The notes: a model not told the origin generated them from the letters alone. Positions 25,722-34,692 are shown, counted from the stretch's first letter. The stretch: 64,000 nt of DNA from DASZYF01 sp035545535 (GCA_035545535.1 DASZYF010000137.1:1-64000), one strand, 5' to 3'. Made by a program: numbers and translations.

Positions 25722-26723
25722 ATGCGCTTCGCCCCCACCGACGACCAGCGCGCGTTGCGCGAGGCCGTGCGCGACCTGTTCGCCGACCGCTGCCCGCCCG
25801 CTTCCGTGCGGAAGGCCTGGGAGACAGACGGTCCCGCGTTCGACACCGAGCTCTGGAACCAGCTGGCCGACATGGGTGTCCTGGGCCTGCTCGCCCCTGA
25901 GGGCGCGGGTGGGCTCGGCCTGTCGGAGGTCGAGGGCGTGCTCGTGCTCGAGGAGGCGGGCTACGCAGGGCTCCCCGCCCCGCTCGCCGAGCACATGTTC
26001 GTCGCGACGACGGCGCTCGCAGCGGCCGGCACACCGGGCTCGGACCATCCCGGGGAGCTCCTCGCGGCGATGGCGGCCGGCGAACAGGTCGCCACCGCGG
26101 CACTGCCCGGTGCGGCGGTCGCGTTCGCCGACGTCGCCGATGTGCTGGTGCAGGCCCGGGGCGGCGTCGTCCACGCGGTACGCCTCTCGCAGGCCGACGT
26201 CGTGCTGCGCGAGACCGTCGACAAGGCCTACCGGACCGCGGGCGTCACCTGGCACCAGGGCATGGGGTTCGAGGCATCCGACGCGGACCTGCTCGCCGCG
26301 CACGGCGCGCTCGCGGCGGCCGCGCAGCTCGTCGGCCTCTCGGTGCGGCTGCTCGAGCTCGCCGTCGCGCACGTGAAGGTGCGCACGCAGTTCGGCGTCC
26401 CGATCGGCTCGCAGCAGGCCGTGAAGCACCACCTCGCCAATGTGCGGCTCGGCATCGAGTACGCGCGGCCGGTCGTGTGGCGAGCCGCGTACGGGCTCGC
26501 GCACCGCGAAGCCACCGCCGCGCGCGACTGCTCGTTCGCCAAGGTCTACGCGGGCAACGCGGCGTGGACCGCCGCGAAGAGCTCGCTGCAGTGCCACGGC
26601 GCCATCGGCTACTCCGCCGAGCACGACCTCCACCTGTTCCTGAAGCGGGTGTGGGCGCTCGACGCCGCGTGGGGCACTCGCGCGAAGCACCGCCGGGTCG
26701 TCGCCGACGCCGTCGTCGGCTGA
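25722..26723 (+). CDS. Acyl-CoA dehydrogenase short subunit (FadE32/FadE33-like partner)
   Basis: A 333-residue ACAD-fold protein. The reduced middle domain and C-terminal motifs VRTQFGVPIGSQQAVKHHLA and QCHGAIGYSAEHDLHLFLKR match the short subunits of heteromeric steroid ACADs. It follows the FadE31-like gene by 6 bp, so the two probably form an alpha2beta2 enzyme. FadE32 (about 319 residues) and FadE33 (about 318) occupy this place in mycobacteria. No gene follows on the same strand; the next full gene is convergent. Confidence 0.86.
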   Translation: MRFAPTDDQRALREAVRDLFADRCPPASVRKAWETDGPAFDTELWNQLADMGVLGLLAPEGAGGLGLSEVEGVLVLEEAGYAGLPAPLAEHMFVATTALAAAGTPGSDHPGELLAAMAAGEQVATAALPGAAVAFADVADVLVQARGGVVHAVRLSQADVVLRETVDKAYRTAGVTWHQGMGFEASDADLLAAHGALAAAAQLVGLSVRLLELAVAHVKVRTQFGVPIGSQQAVKHHLANVRLGIEYARPVVWRAAYGLAHREATAARDCSFAKVYAGNAAWTAAKSSLQCHGAIGYSAEHDLHLFLKRVWALDAAWGTRAKHRRVVADAVVG

Positions 26724-26795
26724 CCCCGTCCCCCACATCAGTGAACTTCAGGGATTCGTCAGCCCGAGCCAAGGCCCGTGCCGCACTGTAGGTGC

Positions 26796-26876
26796 ATGAG
26801 CACCGCACTGATCGTCATCGGGATCACGCTGATGGTCGTGCTCGCGCTGTCAGACCTGTTGCTGCACCGGCACTGA
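26796..26876 (+). CDS. Possible 26-residue single-pass membrane peptide
   Basis: ATG opens a 26-codon frame: a hydrophobic segment (ALIVIGITLMVVLALS) flanked by a short polar start and a basic HRH end, the shape of a small membrane protein. The upstream TAGGTG is only a weak ribosome-binding sequence. The last 27 bases overlap the 3' end of the convergent MFS gene. It could be a chance frame in GC-rich DNA. Confidence 0.35.
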   Translation: MSTALIVIGITLMVVLALSDLLLHRH

Positions 26877-28019
26877 GGGCACCGCCCGCGGGGCGACCAG
26901 TGCGACGCCCGCGAGGAGCACGGCCGGCACGACGAGCGCCCACGAGAGGCCGAGCAGCTCCGACAGCCCGCCGATCAACGGCGGCCCGACCATGATCCCC
27001 ACGTAGCCGGCACTGCCGACGTCGGCCACCGAGGCGCCGTGGGCGTCGCCATCGATGTCGCCCGCGGCGCCGAACATGAGCGGCACGATGATCGACAGCC
27101 CGGCACCGAGCACGCCGAACGCGAGCGCGGCCGGGACGGGGTAGGGCAGCAACGCCGCCACCGCGAGCGATGCCGCGGCGAGCAGTGCGCCCGTCCGCAC
27201 CACGCCCGCCCGTCCCCAGCGGTCGGTCGCGTGATCGCCGGCGAAGCGCCCGATGCTCATCGTCACGTTGAACGCGACGTAGCCGAGCGGCGCCAGCGCC
27301 GTCGAGGCGTGCCGGTCACGGTGCAGCAGCACCCCGCTCCAGTCGGCCGTCGCCCCTTCGGTCATGAAGCCGACGAAGCACATCGCCGCGAGGAGGGCGA
27401 CGAGCCGCTTCGGCCGGTTCGTCCGCCGTTCGTGGTGCGGCGTCTCGGCCACGCCGTCGGCGAGGAGGTCCGGCCACGACGCGAAGCCCAGCGCGATCAG
27501 GGCAACCGCGCCCCACCCGAACGACGCCGGCGCCGACACGTCCTGCGTCGCCAGCAGCGCGACCCCGGCCGAACCGCCGAGGGCCCCGATGCTGAACAGC
27601 GCGTGCAGCCCGTTGATGACCGACCGGCCGGCGCGCTGCTCCACCGCGTTGCCGTGCACGTTCATCGCACCGTCGAGCAGGCCGGCGGTGACGCCGAACG
27701 CGACCAGCGCCAGGACGAGCCCCGTCTCGGAGCGCCCGGCCACCGCCACCGCGGCCGCGAACAGCGTCGCCGGGAACGCGATCACCGACGCGCGGACGGT
27801 CGCGCGCAGACCGAGGCGGGCGACCACGGCGGGCATGGCGCGGATGCCGACGAACGCCGCGGCCGTCAGGGCGAGCAGGGTCAGGCCGAGCGCGCCGTCG
27901 GACAGGTCGAGGCGTCGTTGCACCTCGGGGATGCGGCCGACCCAGACGCCGAACGTGCCGCCGCTGACGGCGAAGACGAGTCCGCCCGCGATCGCCGCCC
28001 GGCGCAGCTCCGAGCGCAC
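26850..28019 (-). CDS. MFS transporter
   Basis: A 389-residue membrane protein with about 12 hydrophobic segments and the inter-domain loop SDGALGLTLLALTAA. The GRFAGDHATDRWGRAGVVR sequence is an MFS motif A-like loop between TM8 and TM9, and GTFGVWVGRIPEVQRRL is near the N-terminus. It resembles the YbjJ-like efflux subgroup. The substrate is unknown. The GTG start lies only 13 bp from the stop of the amidohydrolase at 28033 on the same strand, so they may be co-transcribed. Confidence 0.88.
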   Translation of the reverse strand: MRSELRRAAIAGGLVFAVSGGTFGVWVGRIPEVQRRLDLSDGALGLTLLALTAAAFVGIRAMPAVVARLGLRATVRASVIAFPATLFAAAVAVAGRSETGLVLALVAFGVTAGLLDGAMNVHGNAVEQRAGRSVINGLHALFSIGALGGSAGVALLATQDVSAPASFGWGAVALIALGFASWPDLLADGVAETPHHERRTNRPKRLVALLAAMCFVGFMTEGATADWSGVLLHRDRHASTALAPLGYVAFNVTMSIGRFAGDHATDRWGRAGVVRTGALLAAASLAVAALLPYPVPAALAFGVLGAGLSIIVPLMFGAAGDIDGDAHGASVADVGSAGYVGIMVGPPLIGGLSELLGLSWALVVPAVLLAGVALVAPRAVPSVPVQQQV

Positions 28020-28032
28020 GACCCGACGCTAG

Positions 28033-29256
28033 TCAGCTCGTGAGGACGTGACGTCCTTCAGGAGAGAGGTGGAGCATGGTGATCGCGTTCTTGCGCGTGA
28101 TCTTCTCGATCTGCTCGCGCGAGAGCTTCTTCATCTGCTCCTCGGCGACGGAGCGCGTGTTCGGCCACGTGGAGTCCGAGTGCGGGTAGTCGCTCTCGTA
28201 GGTGACGTTGTCCTCGCCGATCGCCTCGAGGTTCTCCAGGCCGAACGCGTCGGAGAAGAAGCACCCGTAGATGTGCTCGCGGAAGAGCTCGGACGGCGGG
28301 CGGTGCACCTTGTCGGCGACGCCGCCCCAGCCGCGGTTCTCCTCCCACACGATGTCCGCGCGCTCGAGGACGTAGGGGATCCAGCCGATCTGGCCCTCGG
28401 AGTAGGCGATCTTCAGGTCGGTGTGCCGCTCGAAGACGCCGCTCATCAGCCAGTCGACCATCGAGAAGCAGGCGTTCGCGAACGTCAGCGTGGAGCCGAC
28501 CGCCGGCGGCGCGTCGGCCGAGGTCGACGGCATCTTCGAGCCGCTGCCGATGTGCATGTTGATGACCGTGCCGGTCTCGGCGCACGCCTGGAAGAAGGGC
28601 TCCCAGAAGCCGTCCTTGTCGTGGATGGACGGCAGGCCGAGGTTCGGCGGGATCTCGCTGAAGCAGACCGCGCGCACACCGCGCGCCGCGTTGCGCCGCA
28701 CCTCCTCGGCGGCGAGGTTCGCGTCCCACAGCGGCACGATGATCAGCGGGATGAGGCGGCCGTCGGACGGCCCGCACCACTCCTCGACCATCCAGTCGTT
28801 GTAGGCCTTGACGCACAGCAGGCCGAGGTCGCGGTCCTTCGCCTCGGTGAACGTCTGGCCGCAGAAGCGCGGGAACGTGGGGAAGCAGAGCGAGGACTCG
28901 AGCCAGTTCGTGTCCATGTCCTCGAGCCGCTCGGGCACCGACCATGCGCCCTTGCGCATGTCGTCGTAGGTGACCGAGCGCAGGTCGACCTCGTCGCGCG
29001 GGTAGCCCGCGGCGGCGTCGAGCCGCATCAGCGGACGGCGCAGCTCCTCGTAGAACCACCAGTCGACGTCCGGGCCGGTGCCGGGCTCGCCGACCTTCAC
29101 GGTGAGCTTGCCGCCGACGAACGTCAGCTCCCCGAGCGGGCGGCGCACGACGCGCGGCCCGACCTCCTTGTACTTCTCGGGCAGCCGGTCCTGCCAGACG
29201 TTCGGAGGCTCGACCACGTGGTCGTCGACGCTGATGATCTTCGGGAACTCATCCAC
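28033..29256 (-). CDS. Amidohydrolase-2 family metal-dependent hydrolase (paralogue 2)
   Basis: A 407-residue ACMSD-like TIM barrel. Shared blocks with the protein at 3119-4315 include SVDDHVVEP, FPTFPRFCGQTFTEAKDRDL, AYNDWMVEEWCG, NAARGVRAVCFSEIPP and YESDYPHSDSTWP. Metal and catalytic residues are expected in the DDH, NMHIGSGS and SDYPHSDS segments. This copy is preceded by a KstR-box-like site, whereas paralogue 1 is preceded by the CTGACGG type. The function is unknown. Confidence 0.88.
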   Translation of the reverse strand: MDEFPKIISVDDHVVEPPNVWQDRLPEKYKEVGPRVVRRPLGELTFVGGKLTVKVGEPGTGPDVDWWFYEELRRPLMRLDAAAGYPRDEVDLRSVTYDDMRKGAWSVPERLEDMDTNWLESSLCFPTFPRFCGQTFTEAKDRDLGLLCVKAYNDWMVEEWCGPSDGRLIPLIIVPLWDANLAAEEVRRNAARGVRAVCFSEIPPNLGLPSIHDKDGFWEPFFQACAETGTVINMHIGSGSKMPSTSADAPPAVGSTLTFANACFSMVDWLMSGVFERHTDLKIAYSEGQIGWIPYVLERADIVWEENRGWGGVADKVHRPPSELFREHIYGCFFSDAFGLENLEAIGEDNVTYESDYPHSDSTWPNTRSVAEEQMKKLSREQIEKITRKNAITMLHLSPEGRHVLTS

Positions 29257-29265
29257 GCGGCCATG

Positions 29266-29281
29266 CTAGAACAGGTTCTAG
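29266..29281. promoter_or_regulatory. KstR-box-like palindrome overlapping the ipdF-like stop codon
   Basis: CTAGAACAGGTTCTAG has 7-bp perfect arms around AG and matches TnnAACnnGTTnnA. The last bases encode the TAG stop of the ipdF-like gene. It begins 10 bp upstream of the GTG of amidohydrolase paralogue 2, giving that gene its own promoter. Confidence 0.72.
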
Positions 29282-30078
29282 TTTTCCGATAGGCCACGGA
29301 GCGTGCCCGGTGCGTAGGCCTCGGGGGCGGCCGCGTACAGCCAGCTGGGCCACTGGTCCGCCCCGTGCAACGTCAGCGCGGTGCCGCTGACGTAGGACGC
29401 GGCGTCGCTGGACAGCCACGCCACCGCCCGGGCCACGTCCTCCACGGTCGCCATGCGGCCGAGCGGCACGGTGCGGGCGATGGCCTCGGCGCGCTCCGCG
29501 CCGCCGTAGTGGTCGTCGGAGTCCGGCGTGCGGATCAGGCCGACGATCACCGAGGCGAGCCGCACCTTGGGCGCCCACTCGATGGCGAGCGAGCCGACCA
29601 GGTGGTGCAGGCCGGCCTTGGCCGCGCCGTACACCGCGGAGCCGGGCGACGGGCGCACGCCGGAGACGCTGCCGATCATCACGATGACGCCGCCGCTGTC
29701 CTGCCGCTGCATCACGGTGTTCGCCGCCTGCGCCACGTGGATGCCGGCGAGCAGGTTGAGCCCGATGACCTTCTCGGCGAAGCGCGGCGATGCGGTGGCG
29801 GCGTCGCTCGGCGGGGCTCCCCCCGCGTTGTGCACGCACACGTCGAGCCGGCCGTGCTCGGCGACGACCGCGTCGACCAGCGCCTTCACCTGCTCGGCGT
29901 CCCGCACGTCGCACGTGTGGAACGTCGCGGTGCGCCCGGCGGCGGTGGGCAGGTTCCCGACCTCGGAGCGTCCGCAGACGACGACAGTCGCGCCTTCGGC
30001 GAGCAGCTCGGCGGCGATGGCCGCACCGATGCCTTTGGTCCCACCCGTGACGAGCGCGACGTGACCCTCGTGTGCCAT
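29278..30078 (-). CDS. ipdF: IpdF-like short-chain dehydrogenase (ring C/D steroid catabolism)
   Basis: A 266-residue SDR. TGGTKGIGAAIAAEL, HNAGGAPPSD and AVYGAAKAGLHHLVGSLAIE contain the cofactor loop and catalytic Tyr-x3-Lys. The C-terminal half (EWAPKVRLASVIVGLIRT and VPLGRMATVEDVA) resembles mycobacterial IpdF (Rv3559c) as I recall it. IpdF oxidises the hydroxyl of the hydroxylated indanone-propionyl-CoA formed after rings A and B are removed. It is divergent from echA20 with a CTGACGG-type operator between. Assignment rests on remembered similarity plus the ipd context. Confidence 0.72.
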   Translation of the reverse strand: MAHEGHVALVTGGTKGIGAAIAAELLAEGATVVVCGRSEVGNLPTAAGRTATFHTCDVRDAEQVKALVDAVVAEHGRLDVCVHNAGGAPPSDAATASPRFAEKVIGLNLLAGIHVAQAANTVMQRQDSGGVIVMIGSVSGVRPSPGSAVYGAAKAGLHHLVGSLAIEWAPKVRLASVIVGLIRTPDSDDHYGGAERAEAIARTVPLGRMATVEDVARAVAWLSSDAASYVSGTALTLHGADQWPSWLYAAAPEAYAPGTLRGLSEN

Positions 30079-30102
30079 GTTCCCCTACAGTTGCGCCGAA
30101 AC

Positions 30103-30117
30103 CTGACGGTCCGTCAG
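30103..30117. promoter_or_regulatory. CTGACGG-type palindromic operator of the ipd locus
   Basis: CTGACGGTCCGTCAG has perfect 7-bp arms around one base. It lies 25 bp upstream of the ipdF-like gene and 13 bp upstream of echA20, so it covers both divergent promoters of the core ring C/D genes. In mycobacteria the corresponding promoters carry KstR2 boxes (AnCAAGnnCTTGnT), which are absent here. Confidence 0.8.
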
Positions 30118-30129
30118 AAAGTAGTCCTC

Positions 30130-30906
30130 GTGCCCATCACATCCAGTGTCGACGAGCGTGGCATCGCGCAGGTGGTCGTCGACATGCCCCCGGTCAACGC
30201 GCTCACCGTCGCCGGCTGGTTCGAGCTCGCCGACGCCATCACGGCCGCCGGTCGCAACCCCGAGGTGCGGGTCGTCGTGCTCGCCTCCGAAGGTCGGGGC
30301 TTCAACGCGGGCGTCGACATCAAGGAGATGCAGAGCACCGAGGGCTTCGACGCGCTCATCGGCGCGAACAAGGGCTGCTACGCCGCGTTCGCCGCGGTGT
30401 ACGAGTGCGAGGTCCCGGTCATCGCCGCCGTGAACGGCTTCTGCCTCGGCGGCGGCATCGGGCTCGTCGGCAACGCCGACATCATCGTGGCCAGCGACGA
30501 CGCGACGTTCGGCCTGCCGGAGGTGGACCGCGGCGCGCTCGGCGCCGCGACGCACCTCGCGCGGCTCGTCCCGCAGCACCTCATGCGCCAGATGGTCTTC
30601 ACCGCGAAGCCGGTGACCGCGCAGGTGCTCGAGCACCACGGCTCCGTGGCGGCGGTGGTCCCCCGCGATCAGCTGCGCGCCAAGGCGCTGGAGATCGCCG
30701 CGGACATCGCGGCCAAGAACCCGACCGTCATCCGCGCCGCGAAGGCGTGTCTCAACGGGATCGACCCGGTCGACGTGAAGCGCTCGTACCGGTTCGAGCA
30801 GGGCTTCACGTTCGAGCTCAACCTCTCCGGCGTGGCCGACGAGCAGCGCGACGCGTTCGTCGAGAAGCGTGATGTCGGGCCCGGTCGGACGGACAAGAGC
30901 CGATGA
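30130..30906 (+). CDS. echA20: EchA20, ring-D-opening enoyl-CoA hydratase/hydrolase
   Basis: A 258-residue crotonase. Oxyanion-hole segments are EGRGFNAGVDIKEMQ and AAVNGFCLGGGIGLVGN. It is immediately followed, with a 4-nt ATGA overlap, by ipdA, ipdB and ipdC, exactly the Rv3550-Rv3553 order. In Mycobacterium tuberculosis EchA20 hydrolyses the diketone ring D of the HIEC-CoA intermediate. GTG at 30130 is chosen because it starts right after the operator; no clear Shine-Dalgarno, so leaderless translation is possible. Identity is supported by both sequence and gene order. Confidence 0.9.
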   Translation: MPITSSVDERGIAQVVVDMPPVNALTVAGWFELADAITAAGRNPEVRVVVLASEGRGFNAGVDIKEMQSTEGFDALIGANKGCYAAFAAVYECEVPVIAAVNGFCLGGGIGLVGNADIIVASDDATFGLPEVDRGALGAATHLARLVPQHLMRQMVFTAKPVTAQVLEHHGSVAAVVPRDQLRAKALEIAADIAAKNPTVIRAAKACLNGIDPVDVKRSYRFEQGFTFELNLSGVADEQRDAFVEKRDVGPGRTDKSR

Positions 30907-31784
30907 ACCTGCCGTCGTTGAGGAACAAGGTGATGACGGCCGAGGACGTCGTCGCGCAGCTGCGCTCGGGCATGACGCTCGGCATCGGTGGGTGGGGTCC
31001 GCGGCGCAAGCCGATGTCGCTGGTGCGCGCCATCCTCCGCAGCGACCTGAAGGACCTGACGGTGGTCTCCTACGGCGGCCCGGACGTCGGGATGCTCTGC
31101 GCCGCAGGGAAGATCAAGAAGCTCGTGTACGCGTTCGTGTCGCTCGACTCGATCCCGCTGGAGCCGCACTTCCAGAAGACCCGGCAGGCCGGAGCGATCG
31201 AGTCCGTCGAGTACGACGAAGGCATGTTCCAGTGGGGCCTGCTCGCCGCCGCACACCGGCTGCCGTTCCTGCCCATCCGCGCCGGCCTCGGCAGCGACGT
31301 TCAGGCCCGCACCCCGGGTCTCAAGACAGTGACGTCTCCCTACCCCGGCCCGGACGGAGTCGCCGAGGAGCTCATGGCGATGCCGGCGCTCACGCTCGAC
31401 GCCGCGCTGGTGCACGTGAACCGCGCCGACACCGCGGGCAACGGCCAGATCCTCGACCGCGACCCCTACTTCGACGACCTGTTCTGCATGGCCGCGGAGA
31501 AGGCGTACGTGTCGGCGGAGAAGGTCGTCGCGCCCGGTGAGCTGCCGAACGAGGGCCCGATCAAGGACATCCGCGTCCTGCGGCTCTTCACCGACGGGGT
31601 CGTCGAGGCACCGCTCGGCGCTCACCCGACGCAGTGCGACCCCGACTACCAGCGCGACGAAGCGGCGCAGAAGGCCTACGCCGCGACGGCCGAGTCCGAC
31701 GAGGCGTGGACCGAGTACGTGAAGACCTACGTCGACGCCGGCGAGGACGCGTACCGCGCCGCGTTCAGCGGGAGCGCGGCATGA
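30903..31784 (+). CDS. ipdA: IpdA, alpha subunit of the COCHEA-CoA ring hydrolase
   Basis: A 293-residue class I CoA-transferase-fold alpha subunit. It starts MNLPSLRNKVMTAEDVVAQL, carries the glycine-rich GMTLGIGGWGPRRKPM loop, and has VHVNRADTAGNGQI typical of the family. IpdAB uses this fold as a retro-Claisen C-C hydrolase that opens the last carbocyclic ring (ring C) of the steroid nucleus. The next gene starts within its stop (ATGA), consistent with a fixed heterodimer ratio. Confidence 0.92.
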   Translation: MNLPSLRNKVMTAEDVVAQLRSGMTLGIGGWGPRRKPMSLVRAILRSDLKDLTVVSYGGPDVGMLCAAGKIKKLVYAFVSLDSIPLEPHFQKTRQAGAIESVEYDEGMFQWGLLAAAHRLPFLPIRAGLGSDVQARTPGLKTVTSPYPGPDGVAEELMAMPALTLDAALVHVNRADTAGNGQILDRDPYFDDLFCMAAEKAYVSAEKVVAPGELPNEGPIKDIRVLRLFTDGVVEAPLGAHPTQCDPDYQRDEAAQKAYAATAESDEAWTEYVKTYVDAGEDAYRAAFSGSAA

Positions 31785-32548
31785 GTGCTGCCTCTGATCC
31801 AGGTGCAGCGACGCGCGCGGAGGTCGTCGCGACCGCGATCGCGGACACGTTCCGCGACGACCGCGAGATCCTCGCCTCCCCCATCGGCCTCCTGCCCGGC
31901 GTGGGCGCGCGCCTGGCCAAGCTGACGACGTCGCCGCAGCTGCTGCTCTCCGACGGCCAGGCCTACGGCGCCCTCGACCCGTGGAGCAAGACGCCGCAGG
32001 TCGAGAGCTGGATCAGCTACCGCACGGTCTTCGACATCGTCGCGTCCGGTGCGCGGCACGTGATGATGGGCGCCAACCAGATCGGCCGGTGGGGCGACCA
32101 GAACCTCAACGCGTTCGGCGACCCCGCCAAGCCCTCACGGCAGCTGCTCGGCATGCGGGGCGCCCCGGGCAACACGGTGAACCACACGACGAGCTACTGG
32201 ATCCCGCGGCACTCGGCGCGCGTCTTCGTCGAGCCGGTCGACACCGTCAGCGGCGTCGGCTACCGCCGCGCGGAGGCGGCGGGAGCGGCGGCCACCCGCT
32301 TCCACGAGCTGCGCCACGTGGTCACCAACCTCGCGGTGCTCGACTTCGAGACCCCGGACCACGCCATGCGCATCCGCTCCGTGCACCCGTGGAGCAGCCT
32401 CGAGGAGGTGGTGGGGCAGACCGGCTTCGAGCTCGTCGTGCCGGCCGACGTGCCCACGTCGCGCGTGCCCACCGATGAGGAGCTGCAGATCATCCGGGAG
32501 GTCGTCGACCCGCGCGGCACCCGCGACCGCGAGGTTCCGCCGGCATGA
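31781..32548 (+). CDS. ipdB: IpdB, beta subunit of the COCHEA-CoA ring hydrolase
   Basis: A 255-residue class I CoA-transferase beta-subunit-like protein. Features are ASPIGLLPGVGARLAKLT near residue 32, GANQIGRWGDQNLNAFG, MRGAPGNTVNHTTSYWIPRH and a VTNLAVLDFE block. The short length and missing canonical transferase motif fit IpdB, which with IpdA hydrolyses a C-C bond rather than moving CoA. Start ATG at 31781 is fixed by the overlap with ipdA; the stop overlaps ipdC. Confidence 0.92.
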   Translation: MSAASDPGAATRAEVVATAIADTFRDDREILASPIGLLPGVGARLAKLTTSPQLLLSDGQAYGALDPWSKTPQVESWISYRTVFDIVASGARHVMMGANQIGRWGDQNLNAFGDPAKPSRQLLGMRGAPGNTVNHTTSYWIPRHSARVFVEPVDTVSGVGYRRAEAAGAAATRFHELRHVVTNLAVLDFETPDHAMRIRSVHPWSSLEEVVGQTGFELVVPADVPTSRVPTDEELQIIREVVDPRGTRDREVPPA

Positions 32549-33606
32549 CGCACCCGGCGCTGCAGACGCGCTTCACCGAGCTCGTCGGCGTGCAGCACCC
32601 GATCGTGCAGACCGGCATGGGCTGGGTCGCCGGCCCGCGCCTCGTCGCCGCCACCGCCAACGCAGGAGCGCTCGGCATCATCGCCGGCGCGACGATGAGC
32701 CTCGAGCAGCTCACGTCCGCGGTGCGTGAGGTGAAGGACCGCACCGGCAACCCGTTCGGCGTGAACCTGCGTGCGGATGCTCCCGACGCGATGGACCGCG
32801 CCGAGATGCTCATCAAGGAAGGCGTGAAGGTCGCGTCCTTCGCGCTCGCCCCGGACAAGGCACTGATCCAGCGGCTCAAGGACGCCGGCATCGTCACGAT
32901 GCCGAGCGTCGGCGCGAAGCGGCACGCGGAGAAGGTCGCGCAGTGGGGCGTCGACGCCGTGATCGTGCAGGGCGGTGAGGGCGGCGGTCACACGGGTTCC
33001 GTGCCGACGACGCTGCTGCTCCCGTCCGTGGTCGACGCGGTCGGCGAGGAGCTCTGCGTCGTCGCGGCCGGCGGATTCTTCGACGGCCGTGGTCTCGTCG
33101 CCGCGCTCGCCTACGGCGCCCAGGCCGTCGCGATGGGCACCCGCTTCCTGCTGACCAAGGACTCGACCGTCGGCGACGCGGTGAAGGACGTCTACCTGCA
33201 GACCCCCGTCACCGGCACGGTGGTCACCACACAGGTCGACGGCGTGCCGCACCGCGTGCTGCGCACCGAGCTCGTCGACAAGCTCGAGCGGCTCGGTGGG
33301 CCGCGCAAGTACACCAACGCGGCGCGCAACGCGCTCAGGTTCAAGAAGGAGTCGGGCACGCCCTGGAGCGCGATCATCCGCGAGGGCCGGTCGATGAAGA
33401 AGACGCACGAGCTGTCGTGGAGCCAGGTGATCATGGCCGCGAACACCCCCATGCTGCTGAAGGCGTCGATGGTCGATGGCCGCCCCGACCTCGGCGTGAT
33501 GTCGACCGGGCAGGTCGTCGGCCTGATCGAGGAGCTTCCGACCGTCGACGAGCTCGTCACCCGCATCATCACCGAGGCCACCGAGGTCCTGTCGCGCCTC
33601 CGTTGA
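32545..33606 (+). CDS. ipdC: IpdC, flavin-dependent nitronate monooxygenase-fold reductase
   Basis: A 353-residue NPD-like TIM barrel. GVQHPIVQTGMGWVAGPRLV, QGGEGGGHTGSVPTTLLLP and AAGGFFDGRGLVAALAYGAQ form the flavin-binding pattern of the family. In the steroid pathway IpdC works on the ring C intermediate before IpdAB, probably as a flavin-dependent double-bond-introducing or reducing enzyme. Last gene of the four-gene echA20-ipdABC operon, followed by hairpins at 33607-33646. Confidence 0.9.
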   Translation: MTHPALQTRFTELVGVQHPIVQTGMGWVAGPRLVAATANAGALGIIAGATMSLEQLTSAVREVKDRTGNPFGVNLRADAPDAMDRAEMLIKEGVKVASFALAPDKALIQRLKDAGIVTMPSVGAKRHAEKVAQWGVDAVIVQGGEGGGHTGSVPTTLLLPSVVDAVGEELCVVAAGGFFDGRGLVAALAYGAQAVAMGTRFLLTKDSTVGDAVKDVYLQTPVTGTVVTTQVDGVPHRVLRTELVDKLERLGGPRKYTNAARNALRFKKESGTPWSAIIREGRSMKKTHELSWSQVIMAANTPMLLKASMVDGRPDLGVMSTGQVVGLIEELPTVDELVTRIITEATEVLSRLR

Positions 33607-33646
33607 TCGGGCGTGGTGCGCCCGACCCCTCAGCCGGTGGGTCGGG
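33607..33646 (+). terminator. Tandem hairpins after the ipd operon
   Basis: TCGGGCG/CGCCCGA (33607-33625, 5-nt loop) is followed by an overlapping alternative stem CCCGACCC/GGGTCGGG (33621-33646). The two share bases, so only one forms at a time. No U tract follows, as is common in high-GC actinobacteria. It begins immediately after the ipdC stop. Confidence 0.55.
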
Positions 33647-33706
33647 TTCGCGATGATTGTCCGGACTTGTCCAGCACCCCCGCTGTGCCGAGCCAGGAGC
33701 TCATCG

Positions 33707-34690
33707 ATGACGATGCGCCGCCCCCAGGTGCTGTCCTTCCTCGCCGCGACGATGCTCGTCACGGCCCCGGTCGCCTACGCGGTCAGCGATGGTGACTACA
33801 GCTCTGCGAAGCAGGGCTGCACCGGCAACGCCGACAACAGCGACCACCCGACGCGGAGCGAGGACGGGTGCTACGCCCTGACGGTCTGGGTCGCCGACCG
33901 CACCCATCGCTTCGTGCAGGTGGGCGTCCCGCAGACGCCGGACGGGACGAGTGCCCACGCCGTCGACCTGTGCATCGACGTGACCGGGACGATGAAGTGC
34001 GTCCGCGTCGACAAGTCGGGGAGCTATCAGCAGCTGCCCGACCGGCCCGGCACCCCGATCACGCCCCCCGCGAGCCCGGCCGACGCGCAGCTGCACGTGT
34101 ACTTCGGCGCCGATGACAACCTCGACGGCGGTGAGCACGACAGCTCGGAGCAGGTGAGCAACGGCGCGAGCGACGGTGGCGGCATCCAGGCCAACGTGGT
34201 GCCGACGACCGCGGTGAGCTGGCTGTCCGACATCCTGACGCTCAACACGTCCGGCCTGCTCACCCACCCCCTGCCCGTCGCCGACGCGGGCACCGGCGCG
34301 TGCGCCGACGGCCTGTGCTTCTCCATCCAGACGCAGCGCCGGGTCGCCTACACCGCGGGGGGCAAGAAGCCGCCCAAGCGCAGCGCCGCGGACTACGACG
34401 GCCACACCTGGGATCCGCCGACCTGCGCCGGCCCGAGCGACTCGACCGCGGACTGCGGCGGGCATTCCATGGCGTGGTGGCACACGCACAACCAGACGAC
34501 CTACGTCGAGCCGGGCATCCAGATCTATGAGGACCCGGACCCGCAGGCGTCGCCGATCGGCCCGTACCCGCTGCCCGCCTTCTACATCGGCACGTGCGGC
34601 CTCGTCGTCGGCGGCGGTTCGGCGCCGGCGTTCCCCGCGTCGCCGTTCACGAACAACAGCGGCCAGATCGACGTCGAGACCGGCTGCTGA
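33707..34690 (+). CDS. Secreted protein of unknown function
   Basis: A 327-residue protein with a Sec signal peptide (VLSFLAATMLVTAPVAYA). The mature chain is Cys-containing (CTGN, GCYALTVW, LCIDV, MKCVRV, GLCFSI, TCGLVVG, terminal Cys), suggesting several disulfides. It has an HSMAWWHTHNQTTYVEPG segment with three His. No transmembrane anchor or known domain is recognised. ATG at 33707 has AGGAG at good distance. The next gene, also secreted, starts 2 bp after its stop, so they form an operon. It interrupts the catabolic genes without an obvious link. Confidence 0.75.
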   Translation: MTMRRPQVLSFLAATMLVTAPVAYAVSDGDYSSAKQGCTGNADNSDHPTRSEDGCYALTVWVADRTHRFVQVGVPQTPDGTSAHAVDLCIDVTGTMKCVRVDKSGSYQQLPDRPGTPITPPASPADAQLHVYFGADDNLDGGEHDSSEQVSNGASDGGGIQANVVPTTAVSWLSDILTLNTSGLLTHPLPVADAGTGACADGLCFSIQTQRRVAYTAGGKKPPKRSAADYDGHTWDPPTCAGPSDSTADCGGHSMAWWHTHNQTTYVEPGIQIYEDPDPQASPIGPYPLPAFYIGTCGLVVGGGSAPAFPASPFTNNSGQIDVETGC

Positions 34691-34692
34691 AG

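Noticed and set aside
29266..33606. Looked for a KstR2 box (AnCAAGnnCTTGnT) at the ipd promoters
   Set aside because: Not found between the ipdF-like gene and echA20; only the CTGACGG palindrome and, downstream, the KstR-like box are present.
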